DNA of 19,241 bases from SIG402 sp045639045 (GCA_045639045.1 JAZUCI010000086.1:1-19241); one strand, 5' to 3'. Counted from the first letter of the stretch, positions 1-7,302 are shown. Program-made: numbers and translations. The notes: generated by a model not told the origin, from the letters alone.

Positions 1-61
1 ACACGGTATCGCTACCACCGGATTTTGAGTCCGGCGCGTCTGCCAGTTCCACCACTTCGGC
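1..61 (-). tRNA. tRNA-Leu (anticodon CAA), 3' part outside the window
   Basis: Read on the minus strand, the sequence starts with a GCCGAAG acceptor strand at 61, followed by a leucine-type D arm (GTGGTGGAACTGGCAGAC). The anticodon arm has a CCGGA/TCCGG stem and a CTCAAAA loop, giving anticodon CAA, which reads UUG. The start of the long class II variable arm follows. The T arm and 3' acceptor strand lie beyond the window edge. A good promoter sits directly upstream on the same strand. Confidence 0.95.
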
Positions 62-75
62 GAAGGAACGGGTAG

Positions 76-104
76 ATTATAACACAAAAAAAATAAAAAA
101 GCAA
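76..104 (-). promoter_or_regulatory. sigma-A promoter of tRNA-Leu(CAA)
   Basis: On the minus strand there is a -35 element TTGCTT (104-99) and a perfect -10 element TATAAT (81-76), separated by 17 bases. The tRNA 5' end lies 15 bases past the -10. The AT-rich -10 also reads TATAAC on the plus strand, but no good plus-strand -35 is present, so I do not assign it to polA. Confidence 0.8.
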
Positions 105-133
105 GGATTTTTCACAAGGATTTTCATTAACTT

Positions 134-2755
134 ATGCAAAAATTAATTTTAATTGACGGAAACAGCCTATTAAACCGCGCATTTTACGCTACGCCCCCCC
201 TTACAACCAAGGAAGGGGTGCCAACCAATGCGGTTTTTGCTTTCGTAAATATGTTGCTTAGGGTGATTGGCGAAAAAAAGCCCACGCATCTACTCGTAGC
301 GTTCGACCGCAAAGAACCCACCTTCCGCCACCAAATGTACGATGGCTATAAGCAGGGTAGAAAGCCCATGCCCGACGATTTAGTACCCCAAGTTCCCTTA
401 ATGAAGGAAGTGTTGCACGCTATGGGCATATGCACGTACGAACAAGCGGGCATAGAAGCGGACGATATCATCGGCGCGGCGGCAAAGCGGTTTTCCCTTC
501 CCACGGATATTTACACGGGGGATAAGGATAGTTTTCAGCTAGTGGATGAAACCACCACCGTATGCTTTACCAAACGCGGTGTGCACGAAACCGAAGATTA
601 CACGGCGGAAAACTTCACCGAAAAAACGGGTTTAACCCCCTGCCAAATTATCGACTTAAAAAGTTTAATGGGGGATGCTTCGGATAGAATTCCCGGTGTT
701 CCCGGCATTGGGGAAAAAACCGCCAAAGATTTATTAATCACTTACGGAAGTTTGAACGGCGTTTACGAAAATATCGGCGCAATCAAAGGCAAACTGAAGG
801 AAAAATTGGAACAAAATCAGGATTTAGCCTACCTTTCCTACCGCCTTGCCACCATTGATACGGGCGTAAATTTGCCCCTTACCTTAAACGATTTAGCCTT
901 TCAAATGCCTTTGCCCTCCGCGGCAAAGGAAACCTTCCGTTCCTTGCAGTTTTTCACTTTCGTAAAAAAGGAAAATTTGTTTACCGAAGGGGAAGAAAAC
1001 TCCGCGCAAACCCAAGAAGCGCAAGTAAATAACCAAGAAACACAAGAAAAAGTGCAAGAATCCGAAGTTCCGAAGATTGAAGCAGTTGCCTTAAAACAAA
1101 CCGTAACCTTTACCTCGGCAAACGAAATTTTAACCGCTTTCGTCGGCGCAAAAAAACTTACCTTTATTCCTACCGAAAAGCAAGCCTATTTCTATGCAAA
1201 CGGTGTGGAAGGGGTGATTCCCATGAAAGAAACCTTATTGGATGCAGGCGCGTTTGAAGGGGATATCTACGGGGGTGTGAAGGATTTCCTTTTAGATAAG
1301 GAAAACGAAATTTTAACTTACGACGGCAAGACCTTTTTGAATAGAGCCGCGCGGTACGGAGTTACGGTAAACGCAACCGTTCGCGATTATTCGGTGCTAA
1401 AATATTTGGTAGAGCCCACGGGCAAGGCGGAGGAGGTTTCGGACGTTATAGAAGCGTATGCGTTTCCTACGGAAACGGTTGCCTTTGCCTTTACCCAATC
1501 GTTTAACGAATTATATCAAAAACTTTGCGCGGAAGGGATGCAAGATTTATACGAAAAAATTGAACTTCCCCTAATGCGCGTATTATACGAAATGGAAAGC
1601 AGCGGGGTAACGGTGGATAGTAAAACCCTTTCCGCCCTAACCGTAAAATTTGAAAAGGAAACCGCGCGTATTCAGTCCGAAATTTTCGCGCACACGGGGG
1701 AATTCAACCTAAATTCGCCCAAACAGTTAGGCGTGGTTTTGTTTGAACAATTGCAACTTGGCAAGGGCAAAAAAACCAAAACGGGCTACGCTACGGGCAA
1801 GGAAGTGTTAGACGAACTTGCGGATAAGCACCCCGTAGTACCCCTAATTTTAGAATATCGCCAAAAGCAAAAACTGCTTTCCACCTACCTAAGCGGTATT
1901 TCCCCCTTACTTGACGGGGAAAACAAACTGCATAGCCGTTTTTTACAAACGGTAACCACCACGGGCAGGCTTTCCAGCCGCGAACCTAACTTGCAAAACA
2001 TCCCCGTTCGGGAAGAAGAGGGGAAAGTATTACGAAAAATGTTCGTTTCGCGTTTTGCGGAAGGAAAAATCCTTTCGGCGGACTATTCGCAAATTGAACT
2101 ACGGCTTCTTGCCGCCTTTTCGGGGTGCAAGGGGCTTACGGATGCCTTCCTTCGCGGGGTGGACGTACACGCCGCTACCGCCGCAAACGTGTTCGGCGTT
2201 TCGGATAGCGAAGTAACCCCCGCCATGCGCAGAAGCGCGAAAGCGGTAAACTTTGGCGTGATTTACGGCATTAGCGAATACGGGCTTGCCGCCAATATCA
2301 AAACCAGCGTTAAGGAGGCAAAGGATTATATCGCCGCTTATTTTGCAACTTACCCTGAAGTTCGCGCCTATATGGACGAAAACGTGGAAAAGGCGCGTGA
2401 ACAAGGGTATTTAACCACCTTTACGGGTAGAAGAAGATATTTCCCCGAATTAAAGTCAGGTAACGGAAACTTACGCGCCTTTGGGGAACGCGCCGCAATG
2501 AATATGCCCTTGCAAGGCGCGGCGGCGGATATCATAAAAATGGCAATGCTTGCGGTTTTCGCGCGCATTCAAAAAGAAAATTTGCAAAGCAAACTAATTT
2601 TACAGGTACACGACGAACTCATCGTGAATACCGCCCCCCGGGAAGAAGAAGCCGTTCGCCGTATTCTAAAGGAAGAAATGGAAGGGGTGGTTTCCCTTTC
2701 CGTACCCTTAACCGTAGAAGTTGGGGAAGGGCAAAACTGGTTAGAAGCGAAATAG
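134..2755 (+). CDS. polA: DNA polymerase I (5' nuclease + polymerase; proofreading domain degenerate)
   Basis: Repair and Okazaki-fragment polymerase, 873 residues, the usual length for the family. The N-terminal 5' nuclease domain (about 1-290) shows LILIDGNS, ADDIIG, YTGDKDSFQLV and the GDASDRIPGVPGIGEKTA metal and DNA-binding region. A Gln/Glu-rich linker (about 288-318) follows. The 3'-5' exonuclease-like domain (about 318-475) lacks the DxE motif where FDTET is expected, so proofreading is probably lost, as in Bacillus stearothermophilus and Taq enzymes. The polymerase domain (about 480-873) has TGRLSSREPNLQNIP, motif A DYSQIELR with catalytic D650, the O-helix RRSAKAVNFGVIYG with K703, and motif C VHDE with D827. 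A possible SD AAGGA lies 13 bases before the ATG, which is rather far. coaE follows after 7 bases. No clear promoter is visible. Confidence 0.97.
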   Translation: MQKLILIDGNSLLNRAFYATPPLTTKEGVPTNAVFAFVNMLLRVIGEKKPTHLLVAFDRKEPTFRHQMYDGYKQGRKPMPDDLVPQVPLMKEVLHAMGICTYEQAGIEADDIIGAAAKRFSLPTDIYTGDKDSFQLVDETTTVCFTKRGVHETEDYTAENFTEKTGLTPCQIIDLKSLMGDASDRIPGVPGIGEKTAKDLLITYGSLNGVYENIGAIKGKLKEKLEQNQDLAYLSYRLATIDTGVNLPLTLNDLAFQMPLPSAAKETFRSLQFFTFVKKENLFTEGEENSAQTQEAQVNNQETQEKVQESEVPKIEAVALKQTVTFTSANEILTAFVGAKKLTFIPTEKQAYFYANGVEGVIPMKETLLDAGAFEGDIYGGVKDFLLDKENEILTYDGKTFLNRAARYGVTVNATVRDYSVLKYLVEPTGKAEEVSDVIEAYAFPTETVAFAFTQSFNELYQKLCAEGMQDLYEKIELPLMRVLYEMESSGVTVDSKTLSALTVKFEKETARIQSEIFAHTGEFNLNSPKQLGVVLFEQLQLGKGKKTKTGYATGKEVLDELADKHPVVPLILEYRQKQKLLSTYLSGISPLLDGENKLHSRFLQTVTTTGRLSSREPNLQNIPVREEEGKVLRKMFVSRFAEGKILSADYSQIELRLLAAFSGCKGLTDAFLRGVDVHAATAANVFGVSDSEVTPAMRRSAKAVNFGVIYGISEYGLAANIKTSVKEAKDYIAAYFATYPEVRAYMDENVEKAREQGYLTTFTGRRRYFPELKSGNGNLRAFGERAAMNMPLQGAAADIIKMAMLAVFARIQKENLQSKLILQVHDELIVNTAPREEEAVRRILKEEMEGVVSLSVPLTVEVGEGQNWLEAK

Positions 2756-2762
2756 GAAGTAT

Positions 2763-3347
2763 ATGAAAATTGCAATTACGGGTGGCATTGGTAGTGGAAA
2801 AACCCTTGCCACCGAACAATTAAAAGATATGGGATATCCCGTATTTTCGGCGGACGAAATTTCTAGGAATTTAGTCAACGGGCCAAGGGGCGCGGAAATT
2901 TTAGCGCCCTTGTTTCCCCACGCCGTAAACGGGGGCAAAGTGGATAGAAAAGCCTTGGCAGCCACCGTTTTTACGGATGAAGCGGAACTAAAAAAACTAA
3001 ACGCCGCCCTACATCCCGCCATTATGCAGGATTTATACGGGCAAATGAACGAAGCGCAAAAGGCTAGCCCCTTGGTTTTTGCGGAAGTACCCTTACTTTT
3101 TGAAAGTCAAACGGAAAAGGATTTTGACCGCGTGTGGGTAATAATGCGCGGGGAAGAAGACCGCGTGCTTTCCGCCGCGCAAAGGGACGGAATTCCCCAA
3201 GAAGACGTGCGCCTTCGCATAAAAAATCAAATTGATTATTCTAATACGGATTTTTCCGCGCATACTGTAATCGTGAACGGCGAAACAAAAGAAAATTTCC
3301 TTCGCCGTATTCGGGAAGAAGTTGCAAAAATTCTTAAAAGTCTTTGA
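2763..3347 (+). CDS. coaE: dephospho-CoA kinase
   Basis: Phosphorylates the 3'-hydroxyl of dephospho-CoA with ATP, the last step of coenzyme A synthesis in the cytoplasm. The protein is 194 residues, normal for CoaE. It opens with a P-loop, GGIGSGKT (residues 7-14), followed by the family motif VFSADEISR and the core strand AEVPLLFES. The C-terminal region has the lid-type arginines and the IKNQ segment that ends the family. The gene starts 7 bases after the polA stop, with an AGGAAG site overlapping that stop, so it is probably translated with polA. Its last 26 bases overlap the next gene in another frame. A polA-coaE neighbourhood is common in Bacillota, often with mutM between them; mutM is absent here. 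Confidence 0.95.
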   Translation: MKIAITGGIGSGKTLATEQLKDMGYPVFSADEISRNLVNGPRGAEILAPLFPHAVNGGKVDRKALAATVFTDEAELKKLNAALHPAIMQDLYGQMNEAQKASPLVFAEVPLLFESQTEKDFDRVWVIMRGEEDRVLSAAQRDGIPQEDVRLRIKNQIDYSNTDFSAHTVIVNGETKENFLRRIREEVAKILKSL

Positions 3348-3879
3348 AAAAATTCTAATCGTCTTATTTTTATTTTTCAGCGTACTTTCCCTGCGCCCCG
3401 CATATATATCGCGCGCATATCCCGTACGCTATGCTAACCTCATTAAAAAGTACGCGGAGGAAAATTCCTTTTCCCCCGCTTTCATTTTTGGGGTAATTTA
3501 CGCGGAAAGCGGGTTTGATGCGGAAGCGGTGTCTAAAAAAGGGGCGGTGGGGCTTATGCAAATTATGCCCCAAACCGCGGGTTTTATCGCGCAGCGCAAC
3601 GGCTACGATTATTTGGAAAGTTACTTAACCGACCCCGAATATAATATCCGTACGGGTTGCAGGTATCTTTCTTATTTGCGCGCTCGGTTTTTAGAGGAAG
3701 AAACTATTCTTGCCGCCTATAACGCGGGGGAAGGAAAGGTGGGGGATTGGTTAAAAAACCCCAAGTATTCGGCGGATGGCAAGCGTTTAAGTAAAATTCC
3801 TTACCCCGAAACAAGAAATTACGTTCAAAAAGTGCAAAAGGTAAAAAATAAATACGAAAAACACTATCGTTTTTCTTGA
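3322..3879 (+). CDS. membrane-anchored lytic transglycosylase (SLT family, GH23)
   Basis: Likely cleaves the MurNAc-GlcNAc bond of peptidoglycan with formation of 1,6-anhydroMurNAc. The 185 residues start with an uncleaved signal anchor (about 10-27, IVLFLFFSV core). A compact SLT domain follows: catalytic Glu62 in YAESGF, GLMQIMP (77-83) and AAYNAGEG (131-138), all hallmarks of the Slt70-like fold. The chosen start is a TTG at 3322 inside the end of coaE, preceded by GGGAAGAAG. It gives a complete signal anchor, and no better start follows before the hydrophobic stretch. The 26-base overlap suggests translational coupling to coaE. The TGA stop (3877-3879) is embedded in the -35 box of the downstream tRNA promoter. 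The family is certain; the physiological role (turnover, division or secretion) is not shown. Confidence 0.9.
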   Translation: MQKFLKVFEKILIVLFLFFSVLSLRPAYISRAYPVRYANLIKKYAEENSFSPAFIFGVIYAESGFDAEAVSKKGAVGLMQIMPQTAGFIAQRNGYDYLESYLTDPEYNIRTGCRYLSYLRARFLEEETILAAYNAGEGKVGDWLKNPKYSADGKRLSKIPYPETRNYVQKVQKVKNKYEKHYRFS

Positions 3880-3904
3880 CAAAACAAAAACCTTGTTGTA
3901 TAAT
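3876..3904 (+). promoter_or_regulatory. consensus sigma-A promoter of tRNA-Leu(AAG)
   Basis: A perfect TTGACA (3876-3881) and a perfect TATAAT (3899-3904) are separated by exactly 17 bases. The tRNA begins 12 bases after the -10. The -35 box contains the stop codon of the lytic transglycosylase gene. Confidence 0.93.
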
Positions 3905-3915
3905 TAAACACGCTT

Positions 3916-3998
3916 GCGAGGGTGGCGGAATTGGCAGACGCGTACGTCTAAGGAGCGTATGGATATCCGTACGGGTTCAAGTCCCGTCCTTCGCACCA
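3916..3998 (+). tRNA. tRNA-Leu (anticodon AAG), CCA encoded
   Basis: This is a class II tRNA. The acceptor stem GCGAGGG (3916-3922) pairs with CCTTCGC (3988-3994), followed by discriminator A and an encoded CCA. The D arm is of leucine type (GGCGGAATTGGCAGAC). The anticodon stem TACGT/GCGTA (3943-3947/3955-3959) closes the loop CTAAGGA, which places A34-A35-G36 at 3950-3952. A variable arm (GGA-TA-TCC) and the T arm CGGG-TTCAAGT-CCCG follow. An A at the first anticodon position is unusual in bacteria outside tRNA-Arg(ACG). If deaminated to inosine it would read CUU, CUC and CUA. Confidence 0.93.
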
Positions 3999-3999
3999 G

Positions 4000-4036
4000 A
4001 AAAACGGCAGATTTCATTGGAAATTTGCCGTTTTTC
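4000..4036 (+). terminator. intrinsic terminator of tRNA-Leu(AAG)
   Basis: A 15-bp stem with one G-U pair (4000-4014 with 4021-4035) encloses the loop CATTGG. The T-run of the 3' arm (4031-4035) provides the U tract. It ends the monocistronic tRNA transcript just before the transporter gene, which may depend on read-through or on a weak promoter I cannot identify. Confidence 0.8.
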
Positions 4037-4068
4037 CATTATAGCATCAATAAAAATTTTGGAGAATT

Positions 4069-4926
4069 ATGTTAAAACACGCACTTTTGCACGCGTTAAA
4101 GCACTCCGTAAAGCTTTTTCCCTTCCTATTTCTTATCTATTTGGTGTTGGAAGCGGTAGAACATAGCAAACGGGTGCAAGCGTGGAACAAAAAAATAGCC
4201 GAAGGGCAACTTGCCCCCTTAATTGCCGGGGGTGTGGGGCTTATCCCCGAATGCGGCTTTTCGGTAATGGCGGCAGGCTTGTACGGTAAGGGCGTTATTG
4301 CCTTGGGTACCCTGTTTACCGTATTTTTGGTTACCAGCGACGAAGGAATCCCCGTGTTGTTGGCTTCCCCCCAAACTGCAAAAGTAGTGCTTCCCGTAAT
4401 GGCGATTAAGTTCGTTTACGGCGTGGGTGTAGGGTTTTTATTAAACTATCTGTTCCGCCACCGCGAACGCGCGGTTACGGAAGAAGAAAAGGAACACGAG
4501 TTCCACGAACATCATTGCGTGGAGCAATCCGATTGGAAGGTGTATTTCCTAAATCCTTTACTGCGCGCGCTTAAAATTTTGGCGTTCATTTTCGTCGTTT
4601 CCTTCGTTATGGAAATCCTTACCGATTGGATTGGGGAGGGGCGCTTAATTGCCTTTTTAGGGCAACGGAAATTTTTGCAGTTGTTCGTTGCGCCCGTGGT
4701 GGGAATGATTCCCGGGTGCGGATCCAGCATCGTTATCGCAACTGCCTATCAGGACGGCATTTTGAATTTCGCCGCTATGGTTGCAGGGCTTGCGGTGAAT
4801 TCGGGCATTGGCTTACTCGTACTCTTCCGCCAAAATAAAAACTTAAAGGAAAACGTTTTTATTCTGCTTGCTTTGTACGGCCTTTCGGTTATTCTTGGTA
4901 TGGTTTTATTGCCTTTTTCCCTATAA
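4069..4926 (+). CDS. ArsP_2-family membrane transporter (putative heavy-metal/metalloid or Mn exporter)
   Basis: A polytopic membrane protein of 285 residues with about eight to ten hydrophobic segments. It matches the putative heavy-metal exporter family ArsP_2 (PF11449, formerly DUF2899), some members of which are annotated as putative manganese transporters. The clearest mark is an internal duplication: GLIPECGFSVMAAGLYG near residue 57 and GMIPGCGSSIVIATAYQDG near residue 211, each at the start of a half-repeat. The two halves are joined by a charged cytoplasmic or extracytoplasmic loop rich in His and Glu (HEFHEHHC, about 144-151) that could bind metal. The SD GGAGA lies 4 bases before the ATG. 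The gene stands alone between a tRNA terminator and a convergent gene, so context gives no substrate. Family assignment is from recalled motifs; substrate is unknown. Confidence 0.72.
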   Translation: MLKHALLHALKHSVKLFPFLFLIYLVLEAVEHSKRVQAWNKKIAEGQLAPLIAGGVGLIPECGFSVMAAGLYGKGVIALGTLFTVFLVTSDEGIPVLLASPQTAKVVLPVMAIKFVYGVGVGFLLNYLFRHRERAVTEEEKEHEFHEHHCVEQSDWKVYFLNPLLRALKILAFIFVVSFVMEILTDWIGEGRLIAFLGQRKFLQLFVAPVVGMIPGCGSSIVIATAYQDGILNFAAMVAGLAVNSGIGLLVLFRQNKNLKENVFILLALYGLSVILGMVLLPFSL

Positions 4927-4995
4927 GGGAAAGGGTGCCTAAAACCCCACAAAAACCTAAAAGCCGAAATATATATAAGAAAACCGCAAATAAAA

Positions 4996-5022
4996 CCCCC
5001 GTCCGCTTTTTTTGGACGGGGG
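4996..5022. terminator. bidirectional terminator between transporter gene and gtrA-like gene
   Basis: A 9-bp GC-rich stem, CCCCCGTCC (4996-5004) with GGACGGGGG (5014-5022), encloses a 9-base loop. On the minus strand it is followed by GTTTTATTT. On the plus strand it is followed by a weaker CTTCGTTTATTT. It lies between two convergent genes and probably serves both, with the better U tract for the minus-strand gene. Confidence 0.75.
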
Positions 5023-5048
5023 CTTCGTTTATTTCGATTTCATTTTCG

Positions 5049-5495
5049 TTATTTTTCTTCTTTTTCGGCTTGCGCTTTTGCGCGTTCGTTGGTGTCTACG
5101 CTATTTTTATAAACAACGAAGCGGGTAAATAAAAATTCCAAAACGAAGTTTGCAATCATGGTAAGCGCTAAAATTAAAAAGTCGTTCCAACCCACCTTTT
5201 CCAAGGCAACGCCCCACCAAATGGAAAGGGGGGTGAACACCGCGTAAAACGCGCCCACTAAAAGCATGGCAACGCCCACGTTATTTGCGGCTTGAAAGGT
5301 ATATTTGCGGTTAATGGTAAAGTTCCAAACAACGGATAAAATTAAGGAAATAAAGTAGCTTACCCCGTATTCCGCGTTGGATTTAATGAGTAAATTGATT
5401 AGCGTGAAGGATCCGATTTGAATAATCCCCGCGCTTGCGGAAATCAGTAAAAATTTTAGCGAGCGAATTAGCTCCTTTTTCTTCGTGGCATCCAT
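5049..5495 (-). CDS. GtrA-like membrane protein
   Basis: A small integral membrane protein of 148 residues belonging to the GtrA family (PF04138). Members such as Shigella GtrA are thought to flip undecaprenyl-linked sugars across the membrane or to support such transfer. Four hydrophobic segments are visible (about 13-32, 42-60, 73-93, 103-125). The family signature VWNFTINRKYTF follows TM2, and a second related motif, EFLFTRFVVYK, lies after TM4. The C-terminus is a charged Ala/Glu/Lys tail. The SD GGGAGG is 9 bases upstream and fixes the start. No glycosyltransferase lies next to it, so the sugar or polymer served is unknown. It has its own promoter, divergent from the ACT-domain gene. Confidence 0.85.
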   Translation of the reverse strand: MDATKKKELIRSLKFLLISASAGIIQIGSFTLINLLIKSNAEYGVSYFISLILSVVWNFTINRKYTFQAANNVGVAMLLVGAFYAVFTPLSIWWGVALEKVGWNDFLILALTMIANFVLEFLFTRFVVYKNSVDTNERAKAQAEKEEK

Positions 5496-5530
5496 GAAAG
5501 AATTCCTCCCAAAAAACTAAATATGGGGAA

Positions 5531-5559
5531 AGTATATCACGAAAAAATAAAAAAGGCAA
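5531..5559 (-). promoter_or_regulatory. promoter of the gtrA-like gene
   Basis: On the minus strand, -35 TTGCCT (5559-5554) and -10 TATACT (5536-5531) are separated by 17 bases. The leader to the ATG is about 30 bases. It diverges from the promoter at 5588-5616. Confidence 0.75.
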
Positions 5560-5587
5560 CCATTTTTATAAAATCAGTAAAAAACCC

Positions 5588-5616
5588 TTGTGTAAAAAGC
5601 TTTTTTTTGGTATAAT
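5588..5616 (+). promoter_or_regulatory. promoter of the ACT-domain/UPF0210 operon
   Basis: -35 TTGTGT (5588-5593), a 17-base spacer and a perfect -10 TATAAT (5611-5616) preceded by TGG, making an extended -10. Transcription would start near 5623, giving a short leader to the ATG at 5647. Confidence 0.8.
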
Positions 5617-5623
5617 ACCAAAA
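5605..5623. repeat. perfect 9+1+9 palindrome centred on the -10 box
   Basis: TTTTGGTAT (5605-5613), a central A, and ATACCAAAA (5615-5623) form a perfect inverted repeat. It covers the whole -10 element and reaches the expected transcription start. It could be an operator for a dimeric repressor, or chance in AT-rich DNA that happens to include TATAAT. Confidence 0.5.
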
Positions 5624-5646
5624 GAAAAATATAGGAAGGTGCTTTT

Positions 5647-5916
5647 ATGAAGGCTATCGTAACCGTAATCGGCAAGGATAAACCCGGTATTATCGCAAAA
5701 ATCAGCGCGTTTTTAGCAGAACGCAGCGTAAATATTGAAGATATTTCGCAAACCGTTTTACAAAACAACTTCACCATGATTATGCTTGTAAATTTGGAAG
5801 GCTCCACCGCTAAAATTACGGATTTAGCCCCCGAAGCGCACGCGCTTGGCAAAGAAATCGGCGTAGAAATTTACATGCAAAACGAAGAAGTTTTCAACGC
5901 AATGCACAAAATTTAA
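5647..5916 (+). CDS. ACT-domain protein, UPF0237 family
   Basis: An 89-residue cytoplasmic protein made of a single ACT domain. The opening AIVTVIGKDKPGIIAKISAFLAERSVNIEDISQ carries the GxDxPGI loop, where ACT domains usually bind amino acids or related ligands at the dimer interface (residues about 8-14). A second strand, FTMIMLVNLEG, follows. It matches UPF0237 (the Streptococcus pneumoniae SP_0238 type) in length and sequence style. The SD AGGAAGG lies upstream of the ATG. The next gene, UPF0210, starts 9 bases after its stop. This pair is conserved in many bacteria, which suggests that the ACT protein senses a ligand for the partner; no reaction is known. The ligand cannot be read from the sequence. 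Confidence 0.9.
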   Translation: MKAIVTVIGKDKPGIIAKISAFLAERSVNIEDISQTVLQNNFTMIMLVNLEGSTAKITDLAPEAHALGKEIGVEIYMQNEEVFNAMHKI

Positions 5917-5925
5917 GGTGAAAGT

Positions 5926-7281
5926 ATGATTTCGGGCTATGAAATTTTAGAAACCGTTAAAATGGTAAAGGACGAGCACTTTGACGTGCGCACCATTACC
6001 ATGGGTATTTCCCTTTTGGATTGCATCCGTCAAGATGCAAAGCAAACCGCAACCGCCGTTTACGATAAAATTTGCAAGCGCGCGGAAAATATCGTAAAGG
6101 TTGGGGAGGATTTATCTAGCGAATACGGCGTTCCCATCGTAAACAAGCGCGTATCCGTTACCCCCGCAAGCTTAATCACCGCAAATTTCCCCGGTCAGGA
6201 AAAACTGATTGCAAAAGCATTGGACGACGCCGCAAAAAAGGTAGGCATCGACTTTTTGGGCGGGTATTCCGCGCTTGTGCATAAGGGTATGACCCCGTGG
6301 GAAGAATCCTTTATCAAAAGTATTCCCGAAGTGCTTGCCACTACGGATAAACTTTGCAGCAGCGTAAACGTGGGCTCCACCCGTTCGGGCTTAAATATGG
6401 ATGCCGTTGCGCTTTGCGGTAGAATTATTAAGGAAGCCGCCGAACTGACCAAGGATCGCGGCGGATTCGGTTGCGCTAAATTCGTTGCTTTTTGCAACGC
6501 GGTAGAAGATAACCCCTTTATGGCAGGCGCTTTCCACGGCGTTGGGGAAGGGGATTGCGTTATCAACGTGGGCGTTTCGGGCCCCGGTGTTGTTAGCCAC
6601 GCCTTAAAATCCGCGCCCGACGCGAATATGACCGAAATTGCGGAAATCGTTAAGAAAACCGCTTTCAAAATCACCCGTGTTGGTCAGTTGATTGCAACCC
6701 AAGCGGCAAAACGCTTAAACGCTTCCTTCGGTATCGTGGATTTAAGTTTGGCGCCCACCCCCGTGGTTGGGGATAGCGTTGGGCACATTTTGGAAGAAAT
6801 GGGGCTTTCCAACGTGGGTACGCACGGTACTACCGCTTGCCTTGCGCTACTTAACGACGCGGTGAAAAAGGGCGGTACTATGGCAAGTTCGCACGTTGGC
6901 GGATTATCCGGCGCGTTTATTCCCGTAAGCGAAGATATCGGTATGATTAACGCCGCGGCAGACGGATTCTTAACCCTTTCCAAGTTAGAAGCGATGACCG
7001 CCGTTTGCTCGGTTGGTATTGATATGGTTGCCGTTCCCGGGGATACCACTTGGGAAACCATTGCCGCGTTGATTGCGGATGAAGCCGCTATCGGTATGGT
7101 AAATAACAAAACCACCGCCGTACGCGTAATTCCCGTTCCCGGCAAAACCGTGGGGGATTCGGTTTCCTTCGGTGGATTACTTGGCGAAGCGCCCATTATG
7201 GCAACTTCTAAAGGGGATGCAAGCCGCTTTATTCACCGCGGTGGTAGAATTCCCGCGCCCATCCACGGCAACAAGAACTAA
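5926..7281 (+). CDS. UPF0210 / DUF711 (PFL-like) protein
   Basis: A 451-residue protein of the UPF0210 family (DUF711, often labelled PFL family protein; S. pneumoniae SP_0239 type). Members have about 445-453 residues, so it is full length. Recognisable segments are the N-terminal MISGYEILETVKMVKDEHFDVRTITMGISL stretch (conserved start), the Gly-rich GVGEGDCVINVGVSGPGVV region (about 205-222) and the C-terminal SFGGLLGEAPIM, with HRGGRIPAPIH near the end. The fold has been compared with glycyl-radical enzymes, but I see no activase gene nearby and no reaction is established. The SD AAGGTGA overlaps the ACT gene stop, indicating coupled translation. Its function remains unknown. Confidence 0.9.
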   Translation: MISGYEILETVKMVKDEHFDVRTITMGISLLDCIRQDAKQTATAVYDKICKRAENIVKVGEDLSSEYGVPIVNKRVSVTPASLITANFPGQEKLIAKALDDAAKKVGIDFLGGYSALVHKGMTPWEESFIKSIPEVLATTDKLCSSVNVGSTRSGLNMDAVALCGRIIKEAAELTKDRGGFGCAKFVAFCNAVEDNPFMAGAFHGVGEGDCVINVGVSGPGVVSHALKSAPDANMTEIAEIVKKTAFKITRVGQLIATQAAKRLNASFGIVDLSLAPTPVVGDSVGHILEEMGLSNVGTHGTTACLALLNDAVKKGGTMASSHVGGLSGAFIPVSEDIGMINAAADGFLTLSKLEAMTAVCSVGIDMVAVPGDTTWETIAALIADEAAIGMVNNKTTAVRVIPVPGKTVGDSVSFGGLLGEAPIMATSKGDASRFIHRGGRIPAPIHGNKN

Positions 7282-7302
7282 GTATCATAATCAACCATCT
7301 AC

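Noticed and set aside
76..83. Plus-strand -10 (TATAAC) for polA
   Set aside because: No acceptable -35 lies 16-19 bases upstream. The AT-rich element is explained by the minus-strand tRNA promoter.
4036..4068. Metal-responsive riboswitch before the transporter gene
   Set aside because: Only about 30 bases lie between the tRNA terminator and the ATG, too short for a known riboswitch.
3876..4166. 96-residue plus-strand open frame
   Set aside because: It runs through the tRNA-Leu gene and its terminator and into the transporter gene in another frame.
4935..5132. 65-residue plus-strand open frame
   Set aside because: It crosses the bidirectional terminator and the end of the gtrA-like gene, has no recognisable protein motif and lacks a good ribosome site.
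6195..7196. Two long minus-strand open frames (159 and 170 residues) opposite the UPF0210 gene
   Set aside because: They mirror a coding strand with strong codon bias. They lack family motifs, and the plus-strand protein is clearly real.
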